64,000 nucleotides of DNA. Source: Streptomyces virginiae (GTDB lineage Bacteria > Actinomycetota > Actinomycetes > Streptomycetales > Streptomycetaceae). Below, in pieces: positions 44,142 through 52,545 of the stretch (positions within the stretch are counted from its first letter, which is position 1; every line of letters begins with the position of its first letter). The position numbers were made by a program, and so were the translations under genes. The notes beneath the pieces are model-generated. The model made no database searches. It was not told the origin of the DNA and saw nothing but the letters and a program-made list of their open reading frames with translations. The stretch covers positions 36,138 through 100,137 of the forward strand of contig NZ_JOAK01000023.1 in the NCBI RefSeq assembly GCF_000720455.1, in the 5' to 3' direction.

Positions 44142-45356
44142 CTAGGAACGGAAGGTCACCGGGAGGCCCAGGGGGCCGCGCAGTCCGCCCGGGCGCCAGC
44201 GGATCTCGTCCGGTGGCACGGCGAGGGCGAGTCCGGGCAGTCGGCGCAGCGCGGTCCCGATGGCGATGTGCCCCTCCAGCCGGGCCAGCGGGGCGCCCAG
44301 GCAGTAGTGGACGCCGTGGCCGAATGCGAGGTGGGCGTTGTCCGGCCGGGTGATGTCGAGGCGGTCGGGGTCCGGGAAGCGTGCCGGGTCGCGGTCGGCG
44401 ATGGCCGAGGCGATCAGGACGGTCGCACCCCGCGGGACGGTCACGCCCGCGATCTCGACGTCCTCGCGGGCGAAGCGGGCGATGCCGGGGCTCACGGGGC
44501 CGTCGTAGCGGAGGAACTCCTCGACGGCGCTGCCCAGGAGTTCGGGGTCGGAGCGCAGGAGGTCGAGCTGGCCGGGGTGGGCGAGCAGCATCGCGATGCC
44601 GCCGCTGATCAGGTTGACGGTGGTGATGTAGCCGGCGGCCAGCAGCAGGAACACCATGGCGATGAGCTCGTCCTCGCTCAGCCGTGCTTCCTCGTCCCGG
44701 GCGGCGATCAGGCCGCTGAGGAGGTCGTCGCCGGGGTGGGCCCGTTTGGCCCGGATGAGGTCGGTGACGTAGGCGCGCATGTGCTGCCACGCCTCGTTGA
44801 CGACGGCGGGGTCCGGCGGCTCCGCGCCACGCATGATCATGCGGTCGGTCCAGCGCTGGAAGTCGTGCTGGTCGTCGACCGGCACGCCGAGCAGTTCGCC
44901 GATGACGGCGACGGGGAGGGGCAGGGCGAAATCGGCCACGAGGTCGGCGCGGCCGGCCGGGACGATCCCGTCGAGCAGGCCGTCGGTGATGGCCTGGATC
45001 CGGGGCCGCATCTGCGCGACCCGGCGGGCGGTGAACGCCTTGGAGACCAGGCGGCGCAGGCGGGTGTGGTCGGGCGGGTCGCTGCGGAGCATGTTGCTCA
45101 GCATCGACTCGCGCTCGGTTTCGGGCAGCTGGGCCAGCAGCCGGGGGTCCGAGGCGTCGCGCACGTCGCTGCTGAGGCGCGGGTCGGACAGGGCCGCGAG
45201 CCCCTCCTCGTAGCGGGTGACCAGCCAGGCGTCCAGGCCGCCCGCGACGACGACGCGGCGTACGGGGCCGTCCTCGCGCAGTTTCCCGTAGAGCGGGAAG
45301 GGGTCGGCGAGGAAATCCTGGTCGGCGTAGGGCAGTAGGACCGGCCGCTCACTCAT
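44142..45356 (-). CDS. cytochrome P450 (CYP107-like)
   Basis: A 404-residue P450. The heme-ligand loop FGHGVHYCLGAPLARLE has the Cys at 352, and ExxR is E280-R283. The I-helix reads AAGYITTVN at about residues 239-247 where most family members have AGHETT, so the usual acidic residue before the Thr pair is missing. The closest look is CYP107 of Streptomyces. No ferredoxin or reductase gene is adjacent. It precedes an AraC gene on the same strand. Substrate unknown. Confidence 0.92.
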   Translation of the reverse strand: MSERPVLLPYADQDFLADPFPLYGKLREDGPVRRVVVAGGLDAWLVTRYEEGLAALSDPRLSSDVRDASDPRLLAQLPETERESMLSNMLRSDPPDHTRLRRLVSKAFTARRVAQMRPRIQAITDGLLDGIVPAGRADLVADFALPLPVAVIGELLGVPVDDQHDFQRWTDRMIMRGAEPPDPAVVNEAWQHMRAYVTDLIRAKRAHPGDDLLSGLIAARDEEARLSEDELIAMVFLLLAAGYITTVNLISGGIAMLLAHPGQLDLLRSDPELLGSAVEEFLRYDGPVSPGIARFAREDVEIAGVTVPRGATVLIASAIADRDPARFPDPDRLDITRPDNAHLAFGHGVHYCLGAPLARLEGHIAIGTALRRLPGLALAVPPDEIRWRPGGLRGPLGLPVTFRS

Positions 45357-45568
45357 CGTGCCTCCCGGAATAGGTCACCCTCTCCATGGGAAGTGAGGAT
45401 ATGCGCCCGAGTCTCCATGAATGCTGCTTTTCGGTCATGGCGGACGAGCCGTCGCAACCGTCACGACGGCGCGTCAACTGTCGGCGTCGACGGCAGCCTG
45501 ACGGTCGGTCGATTTCCGACGGACTCGTGATCTGGGCCAAGGCCCACTGCGGAAAGTATGATCAAGAA

Positions 45569-46105
45569 ATGGCTGACATGACCGAAACTACCCCCGGCTG
45601 GCTGACCAGTGACGAGCTGGACATGGCCAGGGCCCAGATGCCGATCCTGTACGTCGAGGCCGTTCCCGTGCGCGTGAACGACACCGGCGAAGTCACCAGC
45701 ATCGGACTGCTCCTGCGGATCGGCGCGGAGGGAACGATCAGCCGGACGCTGGTGTCCGGCCGGGTCATGCACCACGAGCGGATCCGTGACGCGCTGCTGC
45801 GCCACCTGGAGAAGGACCTGGGCCCGGTGGCCCTGCCCCTGGTGCCGGCTTCCCTCCAGCCCTTCACGGTGGCCGAGTACTTCCCCACCGCCGGCATCAC
45901 CCCGTTCCACGACCCCCGCCAGCACGCGGTGTCCCTGGCCTACGTGGTGCCGGTGACGGGCGACTGCCGTCCCCGGCAGGACGCCCTGGACCTGGTCTGG
46001 TTCAGCCCGCAGGAAGCGGCCTCGCCGGCCGTGCAGGGCGAGATGCCGGGCGGCCACGCGGTGCTGCTGAAGCAGGCCCTCGCGCACGTGGGACTCGCGT
46101 ACTGA
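45569..46105 (+). CDS. NUDIX-type protein (DUF4916)
   Basis: A 178-residue protein: WLTSDELDMARAQMPILYVEAVPVRVNDTGEVTSIGLLLRIGAEGTISRTLVSGRVMHHERIRDALLRHLEKDLG corresponds to the actinobacterial NUDIX hydrolase-like DUF4916 family. The canonical NUDIX box (GX5EX7REUXEEXGU) is degenerate, so catalytic activity is doubtful. ATG 45569 used; ATG 45578 is an alternative three codons in. Converges with the TetR gene. Confidence 0.82.
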   Translation: MADMTETTPGWLTSDELDMARAQMPILYVEAVPVRVNDTGEVTSIGLLLRIGAEGTISRTLVSGRVMHHERIRDALLRHLEKDLGPVALPLVPASLQPFTVAEYFPTAGITPFHDPRQHAVSLAYVVPVTGDCRPRQDALDLVWFSPQEAASPAVQGEMPGGHAVLLKQALAHVGLAY

Positions 46106-46123
46106 GCCGCGCCGTGACCCCGG

Positions 46124-46696
46124 CTACGGCGTCTGCGCCGGGGTGAAGTTCGTGAGGATCAGCAGCGTGTCGACCAGGTCCTCGGCGGGGGCTCCGGTGG
46201 CCAGGCGGCGCAGCTGCTGCCCGAACACCAGGGCCACGGCCGCGCCGGCCAGGCGTTCGGGGTCCGGCACGCCCAGCTGGGTCAGGATCCGCGTGGCCAG
46301 CAGGTCGTAGGCGGCGAAACACTCGGCCGCGGCGGCACGCAGCCGTTCGTCGCGGCCCGCCTGGACGTACAGCTCGAACGGCGCGATGTGGCGGCTGTCG
46401 AAGGCGTTGCCGCCCGCGACCTGCGCCACCACCTCGGCCGCCCGGCCGATGTCGAAGTGCTCGTCGGAGCATTCGTCGGCGAGCCCGGTGAAGTGCCGGG
46501 TCTCCTCGGCCACGAAGTGCAGCAGGCTCTCGCGCAGCAGCTCGTGCTGGGTGGCGAAGTGGTAGGTGACGGAGCCGAGGGAGACCGCCGCCTCCTTGGC
46601 GATCCGCCGGTTGGTGACGGCCGCGATGCCGTCCTGCCCGATGATCCGCAGTACGGCGTCGATGATGCTCTGGCGGGTCGCGGAAGCGTGGGGCAT
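46124..46696 (-). CDS. TetR-family repressor
   Basis: A 190-residue regulator with helix-turn-helix ATRQSIIDAVLRIIGQDGIAAVTNRRIAKEAAVSLGSVTYHFATQHELLRESL. ATG 46696 gives the usual short head; ATG 46714 would add six residues. It is divergent from an SDR gene, and a perfect 18-base palindrome lies between them, so it is the likely repressor of that gene and itself. Confidence 0.9.
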   Translation of the reverse strand: MPHASATRQSIIDAVLRIIGQDGIAAVTNRRIAKEAAVSLGSVTYHFATQHELLRESLLHFVAEETRHFTGLADECSDEHFDIGRAAEVVAQVAGGNAFDSRHIAPFELYVQAGRDERLRAAAAECFAAYDLLATRILTQLGVPDPERLAGAAVALVFGQQLRRLATGAPAEDLVDTLLILTNFTPAQTP

Positions 46697-46813
46697 GTCC
46701 GCATTCTGCCCCATCGGCCGACGTGGCCGCCCTGCGGGGCCCGTGCGGGGGCCGCGCGGGGCCGGGGAGTCGGCGACGGGTGGGGTGTGGACAAGCAGCG
46801 ACGCGATCCATAC

Positions 46814-46831
46814 TGTTCGTTCGAACGAACA
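46814..46831. promoter_or_regulatory. TetR operator, perfect palindrome
   Basis: TGTTCGTTCGAACGAACA is an exact 18-base palindrome located 36 bases before the SDR start and 118 bases before the TetR start. Its size and place fit a TetR dimer site blocking the SDR promoter. Confidence 0.8.
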
Positions 46832-46866
46832 ATGGAAGAACGCCGTAACGCCGCACGGGAGTTGTC

Positions 46867-47658
46867 GTGGAGATGTCCGGATCGAACGTTCTGCTCACCG
46901 GGGCCACCGGAGGCATCGGCGCCGCCCTGGCCGCGCGTCTGACCGCGCAGGGGGCCCGCCTCACGGTCACCGGTCGGCAGGAGACCGCCCTGAAAGCCGC
47001 CGCGGACGCCTGCGGGGCCAAGGCCGTGCTCGCCGATCTCGCCGTCCGGGCGGACGTCGTGCGCCTCGCCGAAGCCTGCGTCGAGTCGGACGTCCTCGTC
47101 GCGAACGCCGCCCTGCCCGCCAGCGGCGACCTCCTCGACTACTCCGAGGAGCAGCTCGACCGTGCCCTCGACGTCAACCTGCGGGCTCCCGTCCTGTTGT
47201 CCCGGCTGCTCGCGGAACACATGGTGGCCCGCGGCCGCGGCCACATCGTGCTGGTCGGTTCCATCTCGGGCAAGGCGGCGACCAAGTCGACCTCCCTGTA
47301 CAACGCGACGAAGTTCGGGCTGCGCGGTTTCGCCCTCGCGCTGCGCCAGGAGCTCAGGGGCACGGGGGTGGGGGTGTCGCTGGTACAGCCCGGATTCGTG
47401 CGTGACGCCGGGATGTTCGCGGCCACCGGTGCCGCCACCCCGAACGGCATCCGGACCGTGACGCCGGGCCAGGTCGCCGACGGCGTCGTGCGGGCCGTCC
47501 GCCGCGACCTGTGCGAGGTCAACGTCGCGCCGCTGGAGCTGCGGCTGCTCAGCGCCATCGCCGGACAGTTCCCCGGCTTCGCGGAGCGGATCCAGGCCCG
47601 GACGGACGTCGACGGCTCCGTGCGACAGATCGTCGACGCCCAGCGCGCACGCCGCTAG
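46867..47658 (+). CDS. short-chain dehydrogenase/reductase
   Basis: A 263-residue SDR: VLLTGATGGIGAALAARLTAQGARLTVTGR, VANAALPASG, the catalytic Ser in VGSISGKAA and Tyr-Lys in YNATKFGLRGFALALRQEL, then QPGFVRDAGMF. GTG 46867 has GGGAG five bases upstream. It ends in a TAG that belongs to a dispersed CTAGGTCGTGTC element and is followed by a hairpin. Regulated most likely by the divergent TetR. Confidence 0.9.
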   Translation: MEMSGSNVLLTGATGGIGAALAARLTAQGARLTVTGRQETALKAAADACGAKAVLADLAVRADVVRLAEACVESDVLVANAALPASGDLLDYSEEQLDRALDVNLRAPVLLSRLLAEHMVARGRGHIVLVGSISGKAATKSTSLYNATKFGLRGFALALRQELRGTGVGVSLVQPGFVRDAGMFAATGAATPNGIRTVTPGQVADGVVRAVRRDLCEVNVAPLELRLLSAIAGQFPGFAERIQARTDVDGSVRQIVDAQRARR

Positions 47659-47665
47659 GTCGTGT

Positions 47666-47685
47666 CCGCACCCTAGGGGGTGCGG
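47666..47685 (+). terminator. hairpin after the SDR gene
   Basis: CCGCACCC and GGGTGCGG form an 8-base stem with a TAGG loop, seven bases past the stop codon. Confidence 0.65.
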
Positions 47686-47785
47686 GCCGCGTCTCGTCTC
47701 CTGCCCGTCCGCTGCTCGCTCCTCGCTCCTCGCATCTCGCACCTGCACGCCTTCCATGCCACCCATGTGAACGGAGAGCACGGCT

Positions 47786-50242
47786 GTGCCGAGTGAACAC
47801 CTCCCGAGTGACGGGCCCGGAGCCGGCCCGCAGGTCGAACGCAGGTCGCTGCTGCGATTAGGGGCCCTGCTGGCCGCGGGCGGGGCCGCCGCGCTGGTCC
47901 CCGCACCGGTCGCGCACGCCGCGACGCGCGGCCGGGGGACCGATACGGTGACCACCACCTACACGGGCCGCTCCCCCTACGGCAACGACCAGTGGGCGTA
48001 CGTCGCCTTCGACGTCCCCGCCGGAGTCCGGCGGATCTCCGTGTCGACCACTCACGACGGCTCCGCCGGCATCCTGGACCTGGGGATCTTCGGCCCGACC
48101 GGCTTCCGCGGCTGGTCGGGCGGCGCACGGTCCGGCTTCACCCTCGCCGCGACGGACGCCACCCCCGGCTACGTGCCCGGGCCGGTTCAGGCGGGCCGCT
48201 GGTCCGTCATCCTGGGCCCCATGGTCGGCAGCCCCGGCGGCATGGCCTGGCAGGTAGACGTCACCCTCCACGAGGGGGCCCCGCTGCCCGCAGCCCCGTA
48301 CGACATCCTGCCCGCCGCGGTGCCCGGACGCGGCCCCGGCTGGTACCGGGGCGATCTGCACCTGCACAGCGTGCACTCCGACGGGCAGCGCACGGTGGAC
48401 GAGATCGTCGCGGCCGCGCGCCAGGAGGGCCTGCACTTCATCGCCACCTCCGACCACAACACCAGCTCGACCGGCGTGACGTGGAACGGGAACGTACCGG
48501 CCGACCTGCTGGTGATCAACGCCGAGGAGGTCACGACCCGGCACGGCCACTGGCTGGCCGTCGGCCTGCCACAGGGCGAGTGGGTGGACTGGCGCTACGG
48601 ACCCGCGGACCAGGGGGCGTTCGAGGGCCACGTCCGGCGCGTGCACAGTTTGGGCGGACTGGCGATCGCCGCCCATCCGCTCACTCCGGCACCCGGATCC
48701 TTCTGGGAGTTCGGCCTCGACCGCGTGGACGCGCTGGAGGTGTGGAACGGACCGTGGACCCTGGACGACGCGGCCAACATCGCCGCCTGGCACGTCATGC
48801 TCTGCCTCGGCAAGCGGGTCGCCGCCGTCGGCAACAGCGACGCCCACAGCCCCGCGGACGCCGTCGGCCGGCCGCACAACGTGGTGCGCGCCGACAGCCT
48901 GTCGACGGCCGCGGTACTGGACGCGCTGCGCACGGGACGCTCGTACGCCGTCGAATCCGCGGGCGTGACCGTGGACTTCACGGCCCGCGCCGGCGCGGCG
49001 GTCGCGGGGCCCGGCGAGGAACTGCCGCTGTCCTTCTTCGACGCCGTCGATGTGACCCTGAACGTGACGGGCGCCCCGGACAGCATCGCCACGCTGTACA
49101 CCGAATGGGGCATCGTGGCCGCCACCTGCATCGACGGCAGCGGCCGCGGGCAGCTGAGGTGGCGCGGCTGGGGCAGGGCGTCCATGTTCGCCCGGGCGGA
49201 GGTGCGCCGCCCCAAGCCCGCCTCCACCACGCTGGACCAACTGGTGGCCATCACCAACCCGGTGTGGTTCTACTCCGCCCAACTGCCCCCGTACGACGTC
49301 GAGCGGCGCGTGCTCTTCCACACCGAGCGCCGTCCCGACGGGTCGTGGAGCGGTATGCGTCCGCTGCCCGGTGCCGTCGGCGCCGCCTCGTTCGCCGGGG
49401 TGCAGAGCGCCGTGGCGGGCATGGCGGACGGCTCGGTGGTGATGCTGGGCATCGCACCCGACAACGGCTTGTGGCTGACCTCCGTACGGGGTCCGGCCAC
49501 GCTCCGGCCGTGGCAGCGCGTCGCGGGGCCGGACGGGTCGACCGGGTTCACCGTCAGGGAGGCGGACATCGCGGCCTTCCCCGACGGCACCTGCCAGATC
49601 GTGGCGACGGCCATGGACGGCACCACGTACCACCAGCAGCGGCGGGCCGACGGCGGGCTGCCCGGGTTCCGGGCCGTGCCCGGTCCCACGGCGACGAGCC
49701 GCTGGGGTGCGACGAAGGTGGCGATCACCGCCATGCCCGACGGGTCCGCCCAGTTGCTCAGTTACGGCACGGACGGTGCCATGTACCACTGCGTGCGCGG
49801 GCGTTCGGGTACGTGGACGCCGTGGGGACGGCTGGCCGGCCACAACGGCGCGGCCACGTTCGCCGGCCCCGCCCTGGCGATCACGGGGATGTCCGACGGA
49901 TCCTCGCAGGTCCTGGCGATCGGGATCGACGGGATCGTCTACCACCAACTGCGGCGGCCGGACGGCTCCTGGACCGGATTCCGGGCCCCGAGGGGTGTCA
50001 CGACCGCCACCATGGGGGCCAGCGCCATCGGCATCGCGGGAACGCCCGACGGCTCGGCCCACGTCGTGGCGGTCGGGCTCGACGGACGGGTCTGGCACAA
50101 CGTCAGGAGGCCGGACGGATCCTGGACACCGTTCGCTCGGATACCCGGCCCGAACGGCAAGGACCCCTTCCCCGCGGGGCAGGTCCGCATCGCCGCCCTC
50201 CACGACGGCACCACCCACGTGGCGGCCGTCAGCGCGGGCTAG
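47786..50242 (+). CDS. exported PHP-domain metallohydrolase fused to a beta-propeller
   Basis: An 818-residue protein. A twin-arginine-type signal (RRSLLRLGALLAAGGAAALVPAPVAHA) leads to a beta-sandwich, then a CehA/McbA-like PHP domain with metal motifs GDLHLHSVHSDGQRTVDEIV, TSDHNTSSTG, IAAHPLTP and GNSDAHSPADAV. From about residue 500 six or more blades of the type SAVAGMADGSVVMLGIAPDNGLWLTSVRG / ITAMPDGSAQLLSYGTDGAMYHCVRG repeat. The enzyme probably hydrolyses a phosphoester outside the cell while the propeller binds a ligand. GTG 47786 has GGAGAG upstream; the stop TAG lies in a dispersed repeat. Confidence 0.85.
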   Translation: MPSEHLPSDGPGAGPQVERRSLLRLGALLAAGGAAALVPAPVAHAATRGRGTDTVTTTYTGRSPYGNDQWAYVAFDVPAGVRRISVSTTHDGSAGILDLGIFGPTGFRGWSGGARSGFTLAATDATPGYVPGPVQAGRWSVILGPMVGSPGGMAWQVDVTLHEGAPLPAAPYDILPAAVPGRGPGWYRGDLHLHSVHSDGQRTVDEIVAAARQEGLHFIATSDHNTSSTGVTWNGNVPADLLVINAEEVTTRHGHWLAVGLPQGEWVDWRYGPADQGAFEGHVRRVHSLGGLAIAAHPLTPAPGSFWEFGLDRVDALEVWNGPWTLDDAANIAAWHVMLCLGKRVAAVGNSDAHSPADAVGRPHNVVRADSLSTAAVLDALRTGRSYAVESAGVTVDFTARAGAAVAGPGEELPLSFFDAVDVTLNVTGAPDSIATLYTEWGIVAATCIDGSGRGQLRWRGWGRASMFARAEVRRPKPASTTLDQLVAITNPVWFYSAQLPPYDVERRVLFHTERRPDGSWSGMRPLPGAVGAASFAGVQSAVAGMADGSVVMLGIAPDNGLWLTSVRGPATLRPWQRVAGPDGSTGFTVREADIAAFPDGTCQIVATAMDGTTYHQQRRADGGLPGFRAVPGPTATSRWGATKVAITAMPDGSAQLLSYGTDGAMYHCVRGRSGTWTPWGRLAGHNGAATFAGPALAITGMSDGSSQVLAIGIDGIVYHQLRRPDGSWTGFRAPRGVTTATMGASAIGIAGTPDGSAHVVAVGLDGRVWHNVRRPDGSWTPFARIPGPNGKDPFPAGQVRIAALHDGTTHVAAVSAG

Positions 50243-50267
50243 GTCGTGTCTTGTCGATCAGGCCGGA

Positions 50268-51314
50268 TCAGGGAGACCCTTCCTGTCGGAGTGCGGGGCG
50301 GGACCAGGGTGTGTCGGCGTCGTCGCCCGGTTCCGGGCGCAGGCCCAGCTCGCCGAGTTCGTTGAGCGCCATCATGGCGGTGAACATCGGGTTGGGGTTG
50401 GCGCCGCCCACTCCCCCGTCGGCGACGGCCTGCGCGTACCGGCCGGTGAACGCGCTCGGGCGCACCCGGCCGTTCCCGCCGGTCAGTCCCAGCGCGGCCG
50501 CCTGGAGGGCGGTGGCCTGCTCCAGCAGGCCGTCCAGGTGGGACACCGCCTCGGCACCCCGGCGCAGGGCGAAGGTGTGCCCGTCGGTGAGGATCGCGGC
50601 TTCCCCCTCCTCGAAGAGGCGGGCCACGGCGCCGAGCACGGTCTGGATCTTGACCTGGTCGGCGTCGTACATCGCCCCGCAGGCGCCGTTGCCCTCGTCG
50701 GACAGGTGGAGGACGCCGCAGTCCCCGAGGTGCACGATCACGTGCCCGGCACAGTGGCCCTGGCTGCGCAGCACCCGGACCGCGCCGTCGGCGAAGGTCC
50801 AGCCGGTGAACCGCAGCGAGCCGATCCGGATCAGCTCCAGCGGCAGCTCCTCGTAGGTCCGGGTCGTCGCGGCGAAGGGCCGCATCGGCTCGAAGAGCGA
50901 CACCACCTTCGCGGCCAGCGCGGGCGCCGGCAGCGGCGCCGCCCAGGCGATGCGCTCGAAGGACCGCACCCAGTAGGACTCCGGGTCCCGCATCTGGTCG
51001 AGGTCGCGGGCGGGGACGTAGTGCTCGACGGGCACTCCCAGCTCGTCGGCCAGGTCGTTGTTGCCGACGTGGTCGGGGTGGCCGTGCGTGGTCAGCACCA
51101 GCGCCCGGGACCAGGGCCCGACCCGGTCCGCCGCCGTCCGCAGCGCGGCGCGGAAGGCCGTGGTGACGCCGGTGTCGACGACCACCAGTGTTTCGCCGGC
51201 CCGGTGCACGAGGGCGTTGCCGACGTCCGGCTGATCGTGCGCGAGATCCAGTTCCCGGCCGAGGACCAGCACGGTCCCGTCGTCGATGTCGATCAGGTCG
51301 CCGAGCGCGGTCAT
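50268..51314 (-). CDS. metallo-beta-lactamase-fold hydrolase
   Basis: A 348-residue MBL protein with the zinc motif THGHPDHVGN at about residues 76-85, a second His in SQGHCAGHVIVHLG and Asp in GDCGVLHLSDEG/ LTDGHTF. The long C-terminal part is helical and resembles alkylsulfatase- or hydroxyacylglutathione-like relatives without a firm match. No signal peptide. Convergent with the PHP gene. Confidence 0.87.
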   Translation of the reverse strand: MTALGDLIDIDDGTVLVLGRELDLAHDQPDVGNALVHRAGETLVVVDTGVTTAFRAALRTAADRVGPWSRALVLTTHGHPDHVGNNDLADELGVPVEHYVPARDLDQMRDPESYWVRSFERIAWAAPLPAPALAAKVVSLFEPMRPFAATTRTYEELPLELIRIGSLRFTGWTFADGAVRVLRSQGHCAGHVIVHLGDCGVLHLSDEGNGACGAMYDADQVKIQTVLGAVARLFEEGEAAILTDGHTFALRRGAEAVSHLDGLLEQATALQAAALGLTGGNGRVRPSAFTGRYAQAVADGGVGGANPNPMFTAMMALNELGELGLRPEPGDDADTPWSRPALRQEGSP

Positions 51315-51500
51315 GGATGCTCCCGCCGTCTGGTCCGGGCCGGTCGGGTCCGGAGCCGCTGCTCAAGGCCGTCCAGCACCAGTCTCCCGCCGCCGGGCGC
51401 GCGCCGCACCAGCACCCCGGGCGCCGCCGCACGCGCCGCGAAGCGCCCCGGCGGGAACGTACCTAGGCTGGAGGGGACACCGCTCGGACGGGGTGAAGCC

Positions 51501-52514
51501 ATGACAGCGCAGCGCGCGGGGGTACCGCTCACACGTCCGGCCCGCAGGCTCCCCGCCGTCGCCACCGTCCTCGCCGTGGCATCCGCCTGCCTGGTGTCCG
51601 GATACACGGATTCCGGCCGGACGGCGGCTGCGGCCGCAGCCGCGGACTGCGAGACCGCGCTGCCGGACAGCTTCTGGCGGGCGCCCGTGGACACCCTTCC
51701 CGTCCACCCGGACTCCGCCCGGTACGTCTCCTCGATCGGCGCCGCGGCGCCCCTGCACCCCGACTTCGGCTCCGGGCTCGTCGACGGCATGCCGATCGGC
51801 ATTCCCATCACCGTCTCGGACACGGCGGTGCCGGAATCGAAGGTCACCTTCGACATCGCCGAGGAAAGCGACCCGTCCGGGTACCGGATCCCGCAGAACG
51901 CCAGGATCGAGAACGGCCCGGCGAGCGACGGCGACCGGCACGTCGTCGTCTGGGACCGTGACAGTTGCAAGTCCTACGAGCTCTGGGACGCCGAGCCGCG
52001 GGGCGGCAACGCCTGGCACGCCGGCGGCGGCGCGGTCTTCGACCTGCGGAGCCATCAGCTCCGGCCCGACGGGTGGACGTCGGCCGATGCCGCCGGACTC
52101 GCCGTCCTGCCCGGCCTGGTGCGCTACGACGAGGCGGCGTCCGGGCAGGTCGACCACGCGATCCGCATCACGGTGCCGCGCTCGGACCAGAGCTACGTGT
52201 GGCCCGCGCGGCACCAGGCGGGCGCGGCCGCGGACCCGGCACTGCCGCCCATGGGGCTGCGGCTGCGGCTCAAGAGTTCCGTCGACACCTCGAATCTGGC
52301 TCCGCAGGCCAAGGCGGTCGCCGAGGCCCTCAAGAAGTACGGCGCCATCGTCGCGGACAACGGCTCGGCCTGGTTCATCTCCGGTGAGGAGAACTCCGGC
52401 TGGGACAACTCCCAGCTCGCCGGGCTCAAGGCCTTCAAGGGGTCCGACTTCGAGGCGGTCGACGCGTCCGGACTGCAGCAGTCGCCGGACTCGGGAGCCG
52501 TCGCGCCGAAGTGA
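51501..52514 (+). CDS. secreted protein of unknown function
   Basis: A 337-residue exported protein. The signal region is RLPAVATVLAVASACLVSGYTDSG, with a Cys that is not in a clear lipobox. The mature domain (DSFWRAPVDTLPVHPDSARYVSSIG...GMPIGIPITVSDTAVPESKVTFDIAEESDPSGYRIPQNARIENGPASDGDRHVVVWDRDSCKSYELWDAEP and LPPMGLRLRLKSSVDTSNLAPQAKAVAEALKKYGAIVADNGSAWFISGEENSGWDN) is a conserved bacterial secreted family without an assigned role. Start at ATG 51501. Confidence 0.78.
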   Translation: MTAQRAGVPLTRPARRLPAVATVLAVASACLVSGYTDSGRTAAAAAAADCETALPDSFWRAPVDTLPVHPDSARYVSSIGAAAPLHPDFGSGLVDGMPIGIPITVSDTAVPESKVTFDIAEESDPSGYRIPQNARIENGPASDGDRHVVVWDRDSCKSYELWDAEPRGGNAWHAGGGAVFDLRSHQLRPDGWTSADAAGLAVLPGLVRYDEAASGQVDHAIRITVPRSDQSYVWPARHQAGAAADPALPPMGLRLRLKSSVDTSNLAPQAKAVAEALKKYGAIVADNGSAWFISGEENSGWDNSQLAGLKAFKGSDFEAVDASGLQQSPDSGAVAPK

Positions 52515-52545
52515 ACGCGCCGCGTCGGCCCCCTCGTCCGGGGCG

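Noticed and set aside
44142..45356. A biosynthetic gene cluster around the P450 and the glycosyltransferase
   Set aside because: They are 21 kb apart, with no core synthase, carrier protein or deoxysugar genes between them.
46814..46831. A LexA box
   Set aside because: The palindrome does not follow the actinobacterial LexA consensus TCGAAC-N4-GTTCGA; the adjacent TetR gene explains it better.
47858..50218. A 786-residue frame antisense to the PHP gene
   Set aside because: Mirror frame in GC-rich sequence with no domain; the plus-strand gene has clear metal motifs and a signal peptide.
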